DNA of 64,000 nucleotides from Clostridia bacterium (GCA_902363595.1 CABJAP010000006.1:1-64000), one strand, 5' to 3'. Positions 34,051 to 42,958 are shown, counted from the stretch's first letter. The notes: a model not told the origin generated them from the letters alone. Translations and numbers: made by a program.

Positions 34051-34821
34051 TTATACAAGCTTATAGGAAGCAGTATCAAAGGTTTCATACTCCCCCAACT
34101 TGTCCAAAGTACGGTTATAATAGCTTTTCATCCATCGATATTTCATCATGATATTAGATGGATATTCTTTGATTTCCTCCTGTCGGAGAAACCCTTTGAT
34201 ATGTTTCAGACTATTGATCAGCGCCTCGAAATGTTCCGCATCCTGATGGTAAAAAAACTTAAAATAGTCATATAAGTAATCATACGACAGTAAGCCGTCC
34301 TCATCTTGATGAAATCGTTTGGGATATAGTTCCTGGTCACAGACACCGCAAGTCTTTAGACAAGCGTTCAAAGTCTCTTCTTTCGTAACAATCCTCGGGT
34401 ATACCGCGCTTTCTTCTAATAAATAAGCTTCTACTAGTGCTGGGCCAAAGACAATATTATTTTCATGAAACAAGGATCCGCAAGTAAGCGCCCCACGAAA
34501 CAAAATTTTATCCTCCAATAAGATATGACTGATTACCGCCATGGTCCTGATGATTTTTCCAAAGGCTGCTTTTTTACAAGGAACAGATACTACAATGCTA
34601 TCCGAAAAAGACGTAAATCGCATATCCTTCAAATGCATACTCGGCAAATCGAACTGATTTAGCTGGTTCACGCTCCCTAATATGGTTGCAAAAGCGGAAA
34701 TGTTGTTTTCATCGTGAACAAATTCCTTAAAACCTAAAATATCGATAAAGCATACGATTGACTTTTTATATTTCGTCTTTTTTTCCAAAAACAAAAGCAC
34801 CTCCTCTACATGTAAAACCAA
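34051..34821 (-). CDS. Class III nucleotidyl cyclase-fold protein, function unknown
   Basis: A protein of up to 256 residues with the signature of adenylate/guanylate cyclase-fold proteins. It has FIDILGFKEF (first metal Asp), FSDSIVVSV (second Asp), FRGALTCGSLF, IVFGPALVEAYLLE and YPRIV. The metal residues look present, so catalysis is possible, but no substrate can be assigned. The frame opens at TTG 34821, but GAGGAGG lies 5 nt before an in-frame TTG at 34794, the more likely start. The C-terminal 90 residues match nothing I know. It stands alone between an AraC gene and patB, about 2 kb from the CRISPR arrays. Confidence 0.65.
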   Translation of the reverse strand: MVLHVEEVLLFLEKKTKYKKSIVCFIDILGFKEFVHDENNISAFATILGSVNQLNQFDLPSMHLKDMRFTSFSDSIVVSVPCKKAAFGKIIRTMAVISHILLEDKILFRGALTCGSLFHENNIVFGPALVEAYLLEESAVYPRIVTKEETLNACLKTCGVCDQELYPKRFHQDEDGLLSYDYLYDYFKFFYHQDAEHFEALINSLKHIKGFLRQEEIKEYPSNIMMKYRWMKSYYNRTLDKLGEYETFDTASYKLV

Positions 34822-34939
34822 TCATTCCTTGGCATATGCTACGTTTAATTGAATCTATTATATCGCAATCAGAATCCGTTTCCTAGGGTTACTTTGGCAA
34901 CATTTACAAAGATATTCAACTGGCAATGCAGCGAGTCTA

Positions 34940-34968
34940 TTGACGAAAAAAGCAAAACCAATTATTCT
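34940..34968 (+). promoter_or_regulatory. Sigma-A promoter of the patB/malY-like gene
   Basis: TTGACG (34940-34945), a 17-nt spacer and TATTCT (34963-34968), about 58 nt before the start codon. Confidence 0.65.
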
Positions 34969-35026
34969 TATCCTGTGGCATACGTGTAAAATGCAGCACA
35001 ACGATGAAAACAAGGAGGTTTCAATC

Positions 35027-36256
35027 ATGAAATACGATTTTGATAAGCCAATAGACCGTACGGGCACTCATTCAGTGAAATGCGATGCAATGCCTTCGGG
35101 CGTACCGCAGGACGCGTTGTCCCTGTGGGTAGCGGATATGGATCTGCCCTGTGCGCAGCCGATTCTCGATGCCCTTCATCAACGAATTGACCGCAAAATC
35201 TTTGGCTATACCCTTTACGAAAACGACGAATTAAAAGATGCTGTTACCGGTTGGTATCAGCGGCATTTCGGCTGGATCATCGATAAAAGCGATCTTTTTT
35301 ACAGCCCTGGTGTGGTTCCTGCCATCGCTTTTCTTATCAATTGTCTGACTGAAGAGGCAGACGGCATCATTATTCAGCGGCCTGTCTATTATCCATTCAC
35401 CGACACCATTGAGGCAAACAGCCGCAAAGTTGTCAACAGCCCCCTGCTCCGCAGCGGAAACACGTATGTAATGGATTTCGCTGATCTTGATGAAAAATTT
35501 GCTGAGGAAAAGAACAAAGGTATGATCCTATGCAGCCCCCATAATCCTGTGGGCCGCGTTTGGACCGAGGATGAGCTTTGCAAGGTTGTGGAAATCGCTA
35601 AGAAATATGACAAGTGGATTATTTCCGACGAAATTCATTCCGACCTCACCAGAAGCAATATTGTCCACACGCCTCTTCTAAAACTGGCGCCGGAATACAG
35701 CCACCGTATTATTGCCTGCACGGCCCCCAGCAAAACGTTCAATCTGGCCGGAATACAGTTCAGCAATATTATCATTCCCAATAAAGAATACCAGGAAAAG
35801 TGGAATCATTTCGTTTCCAACCGTTTTTCTCTTGGATTCTGCAACCCCTTTGGGCTGACAGCCATTCTCGCCGCCTATACCCAGGGTGACGATTGGCTCA
35901 CCCAGGTCAAAGCATACATTGACAGCAATATTCAGTATATCGAAGCTTTTGTGGCTGAGCATCTTCCAAAAGCCCAAGTGATCGATTGCCAAGCTACTTA
36001 TCTGGTTTGGATCGACCTTCGCGGCTATTGCTCGGATGCCAAACAGCTGAAAACGTTAATGCAAAAGGAGGCCGGGCTGGCTTTTGATGAAGGATATATC
36101 TTTGGCGAAGAAGGCGCAGGCTATGAACGAATTAACGTGGCCGCCCCCAGATGTATCATCGAAGAGTGCATGAATCGCATGAAGAACGCCATCGAGCATT
36201 ACGAAAAGACAGGTCTTCCCGATCCGATCAAGAAAACACTGCCATTGCATAAATAA
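35027..36256 (+). CDS. PatB/MalY-type PLP-dependent C-S lyase
   Basis: A 409-residue fold type I PLP enzyme of the MalY/PatB group, which cleaves cystathionine and other S-substituted cysteines to thiol, pyruvate and ammonia, or acts as an aminotransferase. Family features: LWVADMDLPCAQPILDAL near the N terminus, CSPHNPVGRVW, SDEIHSDL and the PLP lysine in APSKTFNLAG. The ATG at 35027 has AAGGAGG 8 nt upstream, so the longer frame from 34940 is rejected. It is monocistronic with its own promoter and terminator. Confidence 0.92.
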   Translation: MKYDFDKPIDRTGTHSVKCDAMPSGVPQDALSLWVADMDLPCAQPILDALHQRIDRKIFGYTLYENDELKDAVTGWYQRHFGWIIDKSDLFYSPGVVPAIAFLINCLTEEADGIIIQRPVYYPFTDTIEANSRKVVNSPLLRSGNTYVMDFADLDEKFAEEKNKGMILCSPHNPVGRVWTEDELCKVVEIAKKYDKWIISDEIHSDLTRSNIVHTPLLKLAPEYSHRIIACTAPSKTFNLAGIQFSNIIIPNKEYQEKWNHFVSNRFSLGFCNPFGLTAILAAYTQGDDWLTQVKAYIDSNIQYIEAFVAEHLPKAQVIDCQATYLVWIDLRGYCSDAKQLKTLMQKEAGLAFDEGYIFGEEGAGYERINVAAPRCIIEECMNRMKNAIEHYEKTGLPDPIKKTLPLHK

Positions 36257-36307
36257 ATCTTTGTTCACATCTCATATAGCCGTTGTAAAAGTATGCGGTC
36301 CTCATTG

Positions 36308-36346
36308 ATCTGCCATCGTGCTACGGAATGATGGCAGATATTTTTT
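36308..36346 (+). terminator. Terminator after the patB/malY-like gene
   Basis: ATCTGCCATC (36308-36317) pairs with GATGGCAGAT (36330-36339), followed by ATTTTTT. Confidence 0.9.
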
Positions 36347-36410
36347 CAAATCTACCAATCGGTTTTATTTCATTCGCCCTGCTGTCCTGATCTGACTACC
36401 GCGGAGCAGC

Positions 36411-36695
36411 GGTATATTGCAATTGGTGCTTATTTAATGAATAGAGAAAAACCACACTGTTATGGTGCTATAAACCTTTATATTCCAGTCTGGTATTTAT
36501 TTAATAAAGCGCTGCTTCATCCACATCCTCGCAGCTACGCACATTTAAATTCCAATCTGGCACTTATTTAATCGACAAAAGTAATCTTTACGAAAACAGA
36601 CGTACCAACATTTATATTTCAATCTGGTACTTATTTAATCAAAAGATTTCTCACCAAAACCTTCAGCATTAACAACTTTAAATTCCAATCTGGTA
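36411..36695. CRISPR. Degenerate CRISPR array remnant with about 30-nt repeats
   Basis: Repeats close to ATTTAAATTCCAATCTGGTA plus CTTATTTAAT occur at 36476-36505, 36543-36572 and 36610-36639. A decayed copy ends at 36438 and a copy cut after 20 nt starts at 36676. Spacers are 36-37 nt. Every repeat differs from the others at one or more positions. The repeat resembles those of type I-B/III systems in Clostridia. The last repeat breaks off abruptly, and 120 nt later the second array begins. No cas genes are in the window. Confidence 0.8.
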
Positions 36696-36818
36696 TGGAA
36701 TCAGCAATAACCGATCGAAGGATTGAATGTCTCGGCGACATTACAGCGTCCTCATATAGGATGCAGCAAAAAGGACCGATAAGTGGGTCATTTCGGGGTT
36801 TCCTTGTGGAAAAAGGCG

Positions 36819-37400
36819 ATTTCAATCTACGCACTCCATACAGGTATGCGACCGGCTGTCGCATACCGCCTTGCGGTTCGCTCCATATTTCAATCCACGC
36901 ACCCCATACAGGGATGCGACTATGTTGACAACAACTTTGATTTGCCAGCAGCTGATTTCAATCCACGCACCCCATACAGGGATGCGACCCGTGATGCCAA
37001 ATCGTTTCGAAAGATAATGTGCAATTTCAATCCACGCACCCCATACAGGGATGCGACTAAATACAGCCCTATGTATGACCCCAGACAGGCATTTCAATCC
37101 ACGCACCCCATACAGGGATGCGACCTGTCCATAGCCCCGGTCAATCCCACGGTAGAGGGTATTTCAATCCACGCACCCCATACAGGGATGCGACGCATCC
37201 TCAATTTTGACGGATGGTGGATTCTTCTATTTCAATCCACGCACCCCATACAGGGATGCGACAATTCATCCGTGGCATATTCCTTGCCATCATACAATTT
37301 CAATCCACGCACCCCATACAGGGATGCGACAACGGCGCTGTTCGATATGATATTTTTCTCAACATCATTTCAATCCACGCACCCCATACAGGGATGCGAC
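36819..37400 (-). CRISPR. CRISPR array with type I-C-like repeats, no cas genes
   Basis: Nine 34-nt repeats start at 36819, 36887, 36955, 37024, 37091, 37161, 37229, 37297 and 37367, separated by eight spacers of 33-36 nt. On the minus strand the repeat begins GTCGCATCCCTGTATGGGGT and ends GTGGATTGAAAT, the type I-C pattern. Eight repeats are identical; the one at 36819 has three changes, marking it as the trailer end. The leader should therefore lie right of 37400, where the sequence turns A/T-rich. No cas1, cas2, cas5, cas8c or cas3 is present in the window, so any interference would need proteins encoded elsewhere. Confidence 0.97.
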
Positions 37401-37768
37401 TGCAAACCTATTAAAAAAAATCCCTATTTTTGATCACTAGTTTGCTATTCACCTGCTAGTGTTTGTGCCATACTCTTAATTCGTCCTACGTTTATGACCA
37501 AAGCCAGTCTTTTATTGGTGCGAAAGATTCGGAGATTCTATGTGTGCTTACCTTTCGCACCAGAATAAAGAAAAGCCGCTTTCTCCTCCCAATCAGGATC
37601 CTCTTCCCTGATTATATCAAGAATACGAGCCATAATCATTATAATTTCAAATTTTATTTTCTCCTTACCATCCTTACTCACTATAATATTTTCATTTTTC
37701 TAAAAAGGAGATCAGATTATCCTATTTTTATTCCCGGGACCCGAATGCTTTGACTTTCGCCTTTGCCG
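37401..37768. other. A/T-rich putative CRISPR leader and gene-poor stretch
   Basis: The first 100 bases beyond the last repeat are A/T-rich, as expected for a leader. Further on, GGTGCGAAAG (37517-37526) is the reverse complement of CTTTCGCACC (37552-37561), a 10-bp inverted repeat with a 25-nt loop. A short possible gene on the minus strand is listed separately. Confidence 0.4.
37538..37681 (-). CDS. Possible 47-residue protein or gene fragment
   Basis: A GTG-started frame ends in TAG at 37538. Its translation has a strikingly protein-like C-terminal half, ARILDIIREEDPDWEEKA followed by AFLYSGAKGKHT, acidic and amphipathic. No ribosome binding site precedes the GTG, and an AAGGAG lies inside the frame too far from any ATG. 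It may be the remnant of a larger gene lost next to the CRISPR leader. I recognise no family. Confidence 0.25.
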   Translation of the reverse strand: MSKDGKEKIKFEIIMIMARILDIIREEDPDWEEKAAFLYSGAKGKHT

Positions 37769-38029
37769 TCATATCTTATACAACTGCCACTGACAATTCG
37801 TCACTGTATATTTCAACTCATAGCGAGTCTCTTTTCCTCTGATGACACTCTGACAGGCATAGATAATGGTTTCAATTCCCGCTATTTTCGATTTGTGCGC
37901 ATACAAAATCCGATCCACCTTGACCGTTACCATCTCGCCGTCCTCTTCCATTTTAAATTTATAAGGGATTGGCTTCTGATCCGGCCAGAATACGGCAATC
38001 ATCCGAATTTTCTTAGCAACGATCTTCAT
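37769..38029 (-). CDS. YolD-like protein
   Basis: An 86-residue protein of the YolD-like type, a small beta-rich family usually encoded with Y-family DNA polymerases in Firmicutes and induced with them after DNA damage. Its ATG is preceded by GGGAGG and overlaps the polymerase gene by 17 nt, so the two are translationally coupled and share the SOS promoter. The molecular role of YolD proteins is not established. Confidence 0.78.
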   Translation of the reverse strand: MKIVAKKIRMIAVFWPDQKPIPYKFKMEEDGEMVTVKVDRILYAHKSKIAGIETIIYACQSVIRGKETRYELKYTVTNCQWQLYKI

Positions 38030-39272
38030 GGCCGTAACCTCCCATCGTCAAATAATTTCCATCATTGATTCCCCCTTGCACCGGATCGATGGCACTCCCT
38101 GCGAAGCAGCCCCTGATGATGCTTCGGGTACCAAACCGGGTGCGTATTTTATCCACTGCTTGCTCCAGCTCTTCCTGCCGCATCTGATCCACAGGATCAA
38201 AAAAGCTCAGCTGCACCTCCTCTTCATCTATAAAATTGGATACCCTTACCCCGATCTGCCGGATCGGTTCTCCCGTCCAAATTTCGTCCACCAGTTGGGA
38301 TGCGATCCTGTATATTTCACTCGTTGTATTGATGTATCCCTGCATCTGCACCTGATGTCTGCGGGAAAAAAAGCTGCTGCTCTTTAGGGTGACGCAAACC
38401 AGTGAGGCCCGCTTTTTCAGCTGTCTTAAACGCATGCCCACCCTTTCACATAAAGACAACAATTCCTGCAGCAGCTCTTCTCTTTTTTCCGCATCAAACG
38501 GAAGCGTGAGGCTATTGCTGATTCCCTTTTGCAAAATATCTTCATTGATGAAAATCGGCTCTGAATCAATGCCATTGGCATAATCGCAAATTAAAGCGCC
38601 ATGGCTTTTAAGCACGCCTCTGAGCAGATCCCGATCTGCATTGGCCAGTTCTCCAACGGTATAAATATTCATTTTGTGAAGCTTTTTTTCCGTAGCCCGG
38701 CCGACCATAAACAACTCCCTTACTGGCAGCGGCCACAGCTTTTGTTTGATTTCATGGGGCCATAGGGTTATGACCTTGTTGGGTTTTTCCAGCTCTCCGG
38801 CCATTTTCGCACACAGCTTGTTTTGTCCGATGCCGATGTTTACGGTAAATCCCAATTCTTTTTCAATCCGGCCTTTTATGTGAGAGGCCCACTTTACCGG
38901 ATTTTCAACGACCTGCGCAGAGCCCGTGCAGTCCATAAAACATTCATCGATGCTATATCTTTGCACCAATGGCGTATACTGGCAGAGAATTCGATACAGG
39001 GCATCGCTGCACAACAAATAAAGATCGTAGTCCGCCGGGAAGATAGAAACATTTGGGCATTTCCCCTTTGCTTCCATCAAACTTTCGCCGGTCCGTATGC
39101 CGCAGGCTTTTGCTTTCTGGGATTTTGCCAAAATGATACCATGCCTGTTTTCAGGATCACCTGCTATTACTGCGGGAATCGTTCTAATATCCGTCTTATA
39201 ACCTTGTTCCAGCATCGCTGCCGCAGTCCAGCTTAAATAAGCGCTGTTGGCATCCACATGAAAGACAACCAC
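38013..39272 (-). CDS. Y-family translesion DNA polymerase (UvrX/DinB-like)
   Basis: A 419-residue Y-family polymerase of the UvrX/UmuC-like group that bypasses DNA lesions. The palm motifs are HVDANSAYLSW at the N terminus and YSIDECFMD (about residue 105), carrying the catalytic acids; a helix-hairpin-helix region follows near residue 180. I start it at the GTG at 39272 because GGAGG lies 8 nt upstream; the ATG at 39290 would place that site inside the gene. The promoter carries a LexA box in its spacer. The yolD-like gene follows. Confidence 0.9.
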   Translation of the reverse strand: MVVFHVDANSAYLSWTAAAMLEQGYKTDIRTIPAVIAGDPENRHGIILAKSQKAKACGIRTGESLMEAKGKCPNVSIFPADYDLYLLCSDALYRILCQYTPLVQRYSIDECFMDCTGSAQVVENPVKWASHIKGRIEKELGFTVNIGIGQNKLCAKMAGELEKPNKVITLWPHEIKQKLWPLPVRELFMVGRATEKKLHKMNIYTVGELANADRDLLRGVLKSHGALICDYANGIDSEPIFINEDILQKGISNSLTLPFDAEKREELLQELLSLCERVGMRLRQLKKRASLVCVTLKSSSFFSRRHQVQMQGYINTTSEIYRIASQLVDEIWTGEPIRQIGVRVSNFIDEEEVQLSFFDPVDQMRQEELEQAVDKIRTRFGTRSIIRGCFAGSAIDPVQGGINDGNYLTMGGYGHEDRC

Positions 39273-39298
39273 TTTTTTCACCTCCTCCATCTGTCTTT

Positions 39299-39327
39299 AT
39301 TGTACCGAACATATGTTCTTTTTTCAA
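39299..39327 (-). promoter_or_regulatory. SOS-regulated sigma-A promoter
   Basis: TTGAAA (39322-39327), a 17-nt spacer and TACAAT (39299-39304) on the minus strand, 26 nt before the polymerase start codon. The LexA box occupies most of the spacer. Confidence 0.8.
39306..39319. promoter_or_regulatory. LexA operator (SOS box)
   Basis: CGAACATATGTTCT matches the Gram-positive SOS box CGAAC-N4-GTTCG at all but the last base. It lies between the -35 and -10 boxes of the polymerase promoter. Confidence 0.88.
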
Positions 39328-39491
39328 CTGGTAACTATTTGTATTTTTTGAAAACAGTTTTCGGCCTGCGATGCATCTGTGCAGAGCCAGGCACCAGTAC
39401 CTCTTGCCGGGCTGGGCATCCGGCATCCAATGATCATGGACCTGACTGCTGCGTGACCTGGTATCCGAAAAATTTCTAAAAGTTTTCGTAA

Positions 39492-39613
39492 TTTTTACGC
39501 AAAGTTATGGGATTGCGGGGCTTCATGTTTGAGAAAAATGGCGCTTGCCTTCCGGCGAACAAGTTTGAGAGGTCCCAATCGTTGAAAACTGCGTAAATTC
39601 CGTATATTTTTTT
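39492..39613 (+). repeat. Structured dispersed repeat, copy A
   Basis: This copy opens TTTTTACGCAAAG and closes CTGCGTAAATTCC, so its ends are inverted repeats. Internal arms GATTGCGGGG and GGTCCCAATC can pair, and the centre is variable. It shares both ends with copies at 42959, 44941 and 62891. It lies in the 500-base gap between the Y-polymerase promoter and the end of the zinc-ribbon gene; I see nothing else in that gap except the terminator at 39703. Confidence 0.75.
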
Positions 39614-39702
39614 CAATTTTTTCGCAAAACACTTTACTCCCCTTTTTCGTAAAAACCTTATTCCCCTCAAACCGACATCTTCCCCCGCTGCCCCCAAATA
39701 GC

Positions 39703-39738
39703 AAAAGAGCCCCTTATCACCATATAAGAGACTCTTTT
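39703..39738 (-). terminator. Probable terminator of the zinc-ribbon membrane protein gene
   Basis: AAAAGAG and CTCTTTT flank an inner CTTAT/ATAAG pairing, ending in a T-run on the minus strand about 105 nt past the stop codon at 39843. Confidence 0.6.
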
Positions 39739-39842
39739 CTTATTACGTAGGAAATATCGCCGGCAATATTTCCTGCATATCAACAAAGTCTACTTCTTTT
39801 AAGAATCGCGAAGCCTGCTTTGTTCCTTCATATTTTTATCTT

Positions 39843-40829
39843 CTAAAACAACCGCTCCAAAAGGCTGCCCTTTTCTTCTTCACTGACGGTAACCCGGACG
39901 GCTGTATCCGGCGTATAGGTACCGTCCTGCACCTGGCCGCTGCCGATATAGATGAGTTTTCCGTTTTCCAAAGTCCCCATGCAGCCTCCGCCCTCACTGT
40001 CGGTGAGCGAAATTCCAAGGGTGTTTGCCAGATCATCCCGGGTCATTTCTGGCTCCATGTTGTAAAACAGGGTATTGAGCGTACCCGACATCTCCATGCA
40101 GACTGCATCGGAAGTGGAATAGTCGTCCGGCCTGTCCAAAAGACCCGCCGGAAAGACGGCCTGCAAAGACACCGATTCCACATTCACATATGCCACACCC
40201 CAATCTCCGGACCCCAGAGAACCAAACTCAGGCGTTCCCAACGAACCATAGGCATCCGCGATGGCTTTTCCTGTCATCCCCACCAGGTCCACGTATTTTT
40301 CCCAGGTATCTTTCTTATGTTCCGTTCCTACCGTCTTTTCATATTGATATTTTTTACCGTCTTTGGTCCATTCCAGCTTGAAAAGATGCTTGCCGTCGTA
40401 CAGCTCCGCCGCATTGACAGCGCCGTCCTTTATCTCGTAGTTTGCCGTATCAATATATACGGCGTAATTTGTCAGTTCTTGAACAGACCCGTCTTCATAA
40501 GTAGCATGCAGGGGATCCAGCACCAATCTGCCGTCTTCAATCTTATAATCATCCTTGAGGTCTACTTCACGAGCCGACTTTATTGCGGTCGCCGGTTTAT
40601 CTTTTCCATCGCCGGTGTTGCTGCTGCCCATAAAGAAAACAGCGGCTCCGCATAGAATGAGGCCGATCAGCACTGACAGCAAAATCCGCTTCCTGTATGT
40701 ATACAAAAAACGAACGATTCGGCGTTTCCGCTCTGAAACGGGCTCGTCCACCTTATCAGCAGGGGCTCCGCATCGCTTGCAAAAATTAACCCCTTCCTTC
40801 ATCTCGCTTCCGCATTGGTTGCAATACAT
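39843..40829 (-). CDS. Zinc-ribbon membrane-anchored protein
   Basis: A 328-residue protein. An N-terminal zinc ribbon (MYCNQCGSEMKEGVNFCKRCGA) faces the cytoplasm, a single membrane helix spans about residues 50-70, and an extracellular domain of about 250 residues follows. The outer part has no motif I can name. The ATG at 40829 has GGAGG 7 nt upstream; the open frame extends to 41036 but lacks a site there. Proteins of this build (zinc ribbon, one TM, outer domain) are common in Clostridia and unexplained. It is monocistronic. Confidence 0.75.
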   Translation of the reverse strand: MYCNQCGSEMKEGVNFCKRCGAPADKVDEPVSERKRRIVRFLYTYRKRILLSVLIGLILCGAAVFFMGSSNTGDGKDKPATAIKSAREVDLKDDYKIEDGRLVLDPLHATYEDGSVQELTNYAVYIDTANYEIKDGAVNAAELYDGKHLFKLEWTKDGKKYQYEKTVGTEHKKDTWEKYVDLVGMTGKAIADAYGSLGTPEFGSLGSGDWGVAYVNVESVSLQAVFPAGLLDRPDDYSTSDAVCMEMSGTLNTLFYNMEPEMTRDDLANTLGISLTDSEGGGCMGTLENGKLIYIGSGQVQDGTYTPDTAVRVTVSEEEKGSLLERLF

Positions 40830-41078
40830 CGATTTCCTCCGGTTATCTCGCTCCTCGTATGAAAGTCTGCAATCTGCCATGGCTTTCACATATCCACGAA
40901 AACTATTATACCACAACTTCCAGGCTGCGTCGCAGTAAGTTTTAAGGGATTTTACCGTGGCACGCCATAGTCTTTTCGTAAATATTTGAACGGTATCTTT
41001 GAAACGATTATAACCAAATAAACCGAATTTCATCATATTTCTACCTGAGGCCCGGTCTTTTGCCGTAACCCGGAGAAC

Positions 41079-42725
41079 CTATGCTTCCACTTCCTTCTGC
41101 GCACGGACAATGGCATGCTCCGCACTGTCAAATACATGCTCCGCACCGATTCTGTCGATCAACCCGCCTCGTCTCAGTCCCTCCAGGACCTTAGGCTGGG
41201 CGCTGGACAGCATAACGGTGACCCCTTCCTCGGCCAGCTCCTGTTCCAATTCCAGCAGCGCCTGTATCCCTGATAAATCAATGGCCGGAACGCCTCGCAT
41301 GGATAAAATCAGAACTTCTGTATTACCCAGCTCCGTAAGCTGTTTTTTCAATTTATCCGTAACCGCGAAAAAAATCGTTCCCGTCAGATAGGCCATGCGG
41401 ATGGTCTTGGATACTTTGGGAATGTGAATGCCGATTTCCTCCAGCCGATCGTTTTCTATGTCCGCGATTGTAATGTCGATGTCCGTCAGCTTTACCACGA
41501 TCATAAAGGCGGAAAACGCTACGCCGATGATAATCGCCTGGGTTAAATCCAGCACAACAGTAGCCGCCATTGTGATGAAAAACTTCAGCATTCCGGTCTT
41601 AAATTTGTGGCTGAAAATAAAACGAATGTTTTCCCAGTCATTCATCCTCCATGCCGTAACGATCAAAATTCCCGCCAATGCGGACAGCGGCACTTCCGAC
41701 ATGACCGGTGAGAGGATGAACATGGAAAGAAGAAGGATCACCGCATGGAAAACACCGGTCAATCTGGTTTCGCACCCGGCTTTGATGGCTACGCTGGTCC
41801 TGGCGATGGCCGCAGTCGCCGGTACTCCGCCGAAAAGCGGAATCAAAATATTTCCCACACCCTGTGCGACCAGCTCCCGGTCGCCGTTGATCGTCTCCTT
41901 TTTCATCTTTCCGGCCGAAGCGCCGCAGAGCAAAGATTCGATCATTGCCAAAGCCGCGATGGAAAGAGCCGGTACAAAAAAATCCCAAAATTGTGCAAAG
42001 TCCAGGCCGGCCAGTGTCAAACGTTCATCTAAAAACAAAGTCTTTGGAATTTCTCCCACCACAGCCACGTTCAGTCCTGCAAAATGGTTGAAAAGCAAGA
42101 CCAGGATCAAAGCCGCCAAAGAGGACGGCACTTTGCTGTTCCATTTGGCCGGCCACACAATCATGATCAGAATCACCGCCAAGCCGATGCCCATAGCTGC
42201 GAAATTAGGGGAAAATCCAGAGGTGAAGTAAGAAAGAACTTTCATAATCGCCAGATCCCCCTTGGATGTGACGCCGAAGAAATTGTCCAGCTGTCCCAAT
42301 GCGATGATGATTGCAATCCCGGATGTAAATCCGGTAATCACAGAGGACGGAATATAGTAGATGATTCTACCCAGCTTGAGCACGCCGGCAGCAATGAGGA
42401 TAATTCCAGCAAAAAAACAGGAGATCAAAATCCCCTGCATGCCGTATTTGGCTGCCAGGGTTACCAATATGGCGGTCATGGCTCCGGTAGGTCCGGAAAT
42501 TTGAAAGGATGCTCCGGAAAGCAGGCTGATGGCCACACCGCTGATGATCGCCGTCACCAGGCCGGCTGCTGCTGTTGCTCCCGAACTGACTCCAAAGGCC
42601 AGTGCCAGGGGCAGCGCAACGGCCGCAACAGTAATTCCGGCCATCAAATCCCGGCCCAGCCGCTTCCCGTTATACCCTGTAAATTCCGTTTTCAAATCCT
42701 GCACATAATCCTTTATCAAATGCAT
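41079..42725 (-). CDS. SulP family anion transporter with STAS domain
   Basis: A 548-residue transporter of the SulP (SLC26) family. It has about ten to twelve membrane segments, with the family landmarks ITVAAVALPLALAFGVSSGA and SFQISGPTGAMTAILV in the first third, and a cytoplasmic STAS domain near residues 435-545 (LSMRGVPAIDLSGIQALLELEQEL). Substrates in bacteria include sulfate, bicarbonate and dicarboxylates; none can be chosen here. It is monocistronic and starts with ATG after a GGGAAG site. Confidence 0.92.
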   Translation of the reverse strand: MHLIKDYVQDLKTEFTGYNGKRLGRDLMAGITVAAVALPLALAFGVSSGATAAAGLVTAIISGVAISLLSGASFQISGPTGAMTAILVTLAAKYGMQGILISCFFAGIILIAAGVLKLGRIIYYIPSSVITGFTSGIAIIIALGQLDNFFGVTSKGDLAIMKVLSYFTSGFSPNFAAMGIGLAVILIMIVWPAKWNSKVPSSLAALILVLLFNHFAGLNVAVVGEIPKTLFLDERLTLAGLDFAQFWDFFVPALSIAALAMIESLLCGASAGKMKKETINGDRELVAQGVGNILIPLFGGVPATAAIARTSVAIKAGCETRLTGVFHAVILLLSMFILSPVMSEVPLSALAGILIVTAWRMNDWENIRFIFSHKFKTGMLKFFITMAATVVLDLTQAIIIGVAFSAFMIVVKLTDIDITIADIENDRLEEIGIHIPKVSKTIRMAYLTGTIFFAVTDKLKKQLTELGNTEVLILSMRGVPAIDLSGIQALLELEQELAEEGVTVMLSSAQPKVLEGLRRGGLIDRIGAEHVFDSAEHAIVRAQKEVEA

Positions 42726-42958
42726 CGCTTCTTCCCTTCTTTACCATATAAAACAAACGGCACAATAAGCAGGTGGTTAAGCCGCCCATATTTGCCATAA
42801 ACTGTTTTTTACTCATTTGTTATTGTACCATACTTATTTTTTACTATCTTGCTTTTTTTCGATGCGCGGACCGGCCGCCCCGAGAAGCTCCTGCCTCTCC
42901 TCCAACCACCTCTGCGGCGTATTGACTCAAATCGGGAAAATTCTATTGAAAGATTTTA

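Noticed and set aside
34051..34821. Full Pycsar anti-phage system
   Set aside because: No Pycsar-type effector (membrane or TIR protein) is encoded next to the cyclase-fold gene.
36783..37433. Long plus-strand frame with repeated NPRTPYRDAT and ISIHAPHTGMR peptides
   Set aside because: It is the translation of the CRISPR repeats, whose 34-nt period plus spacer yields repeated peptides; not a protein gene.
36411..39327. Complete CRISPR-Cas locus
   Set aside because: No cas genes were found on either strand around the arrays; only YolD/Y-polymerase and PatB/MalY neighbours.
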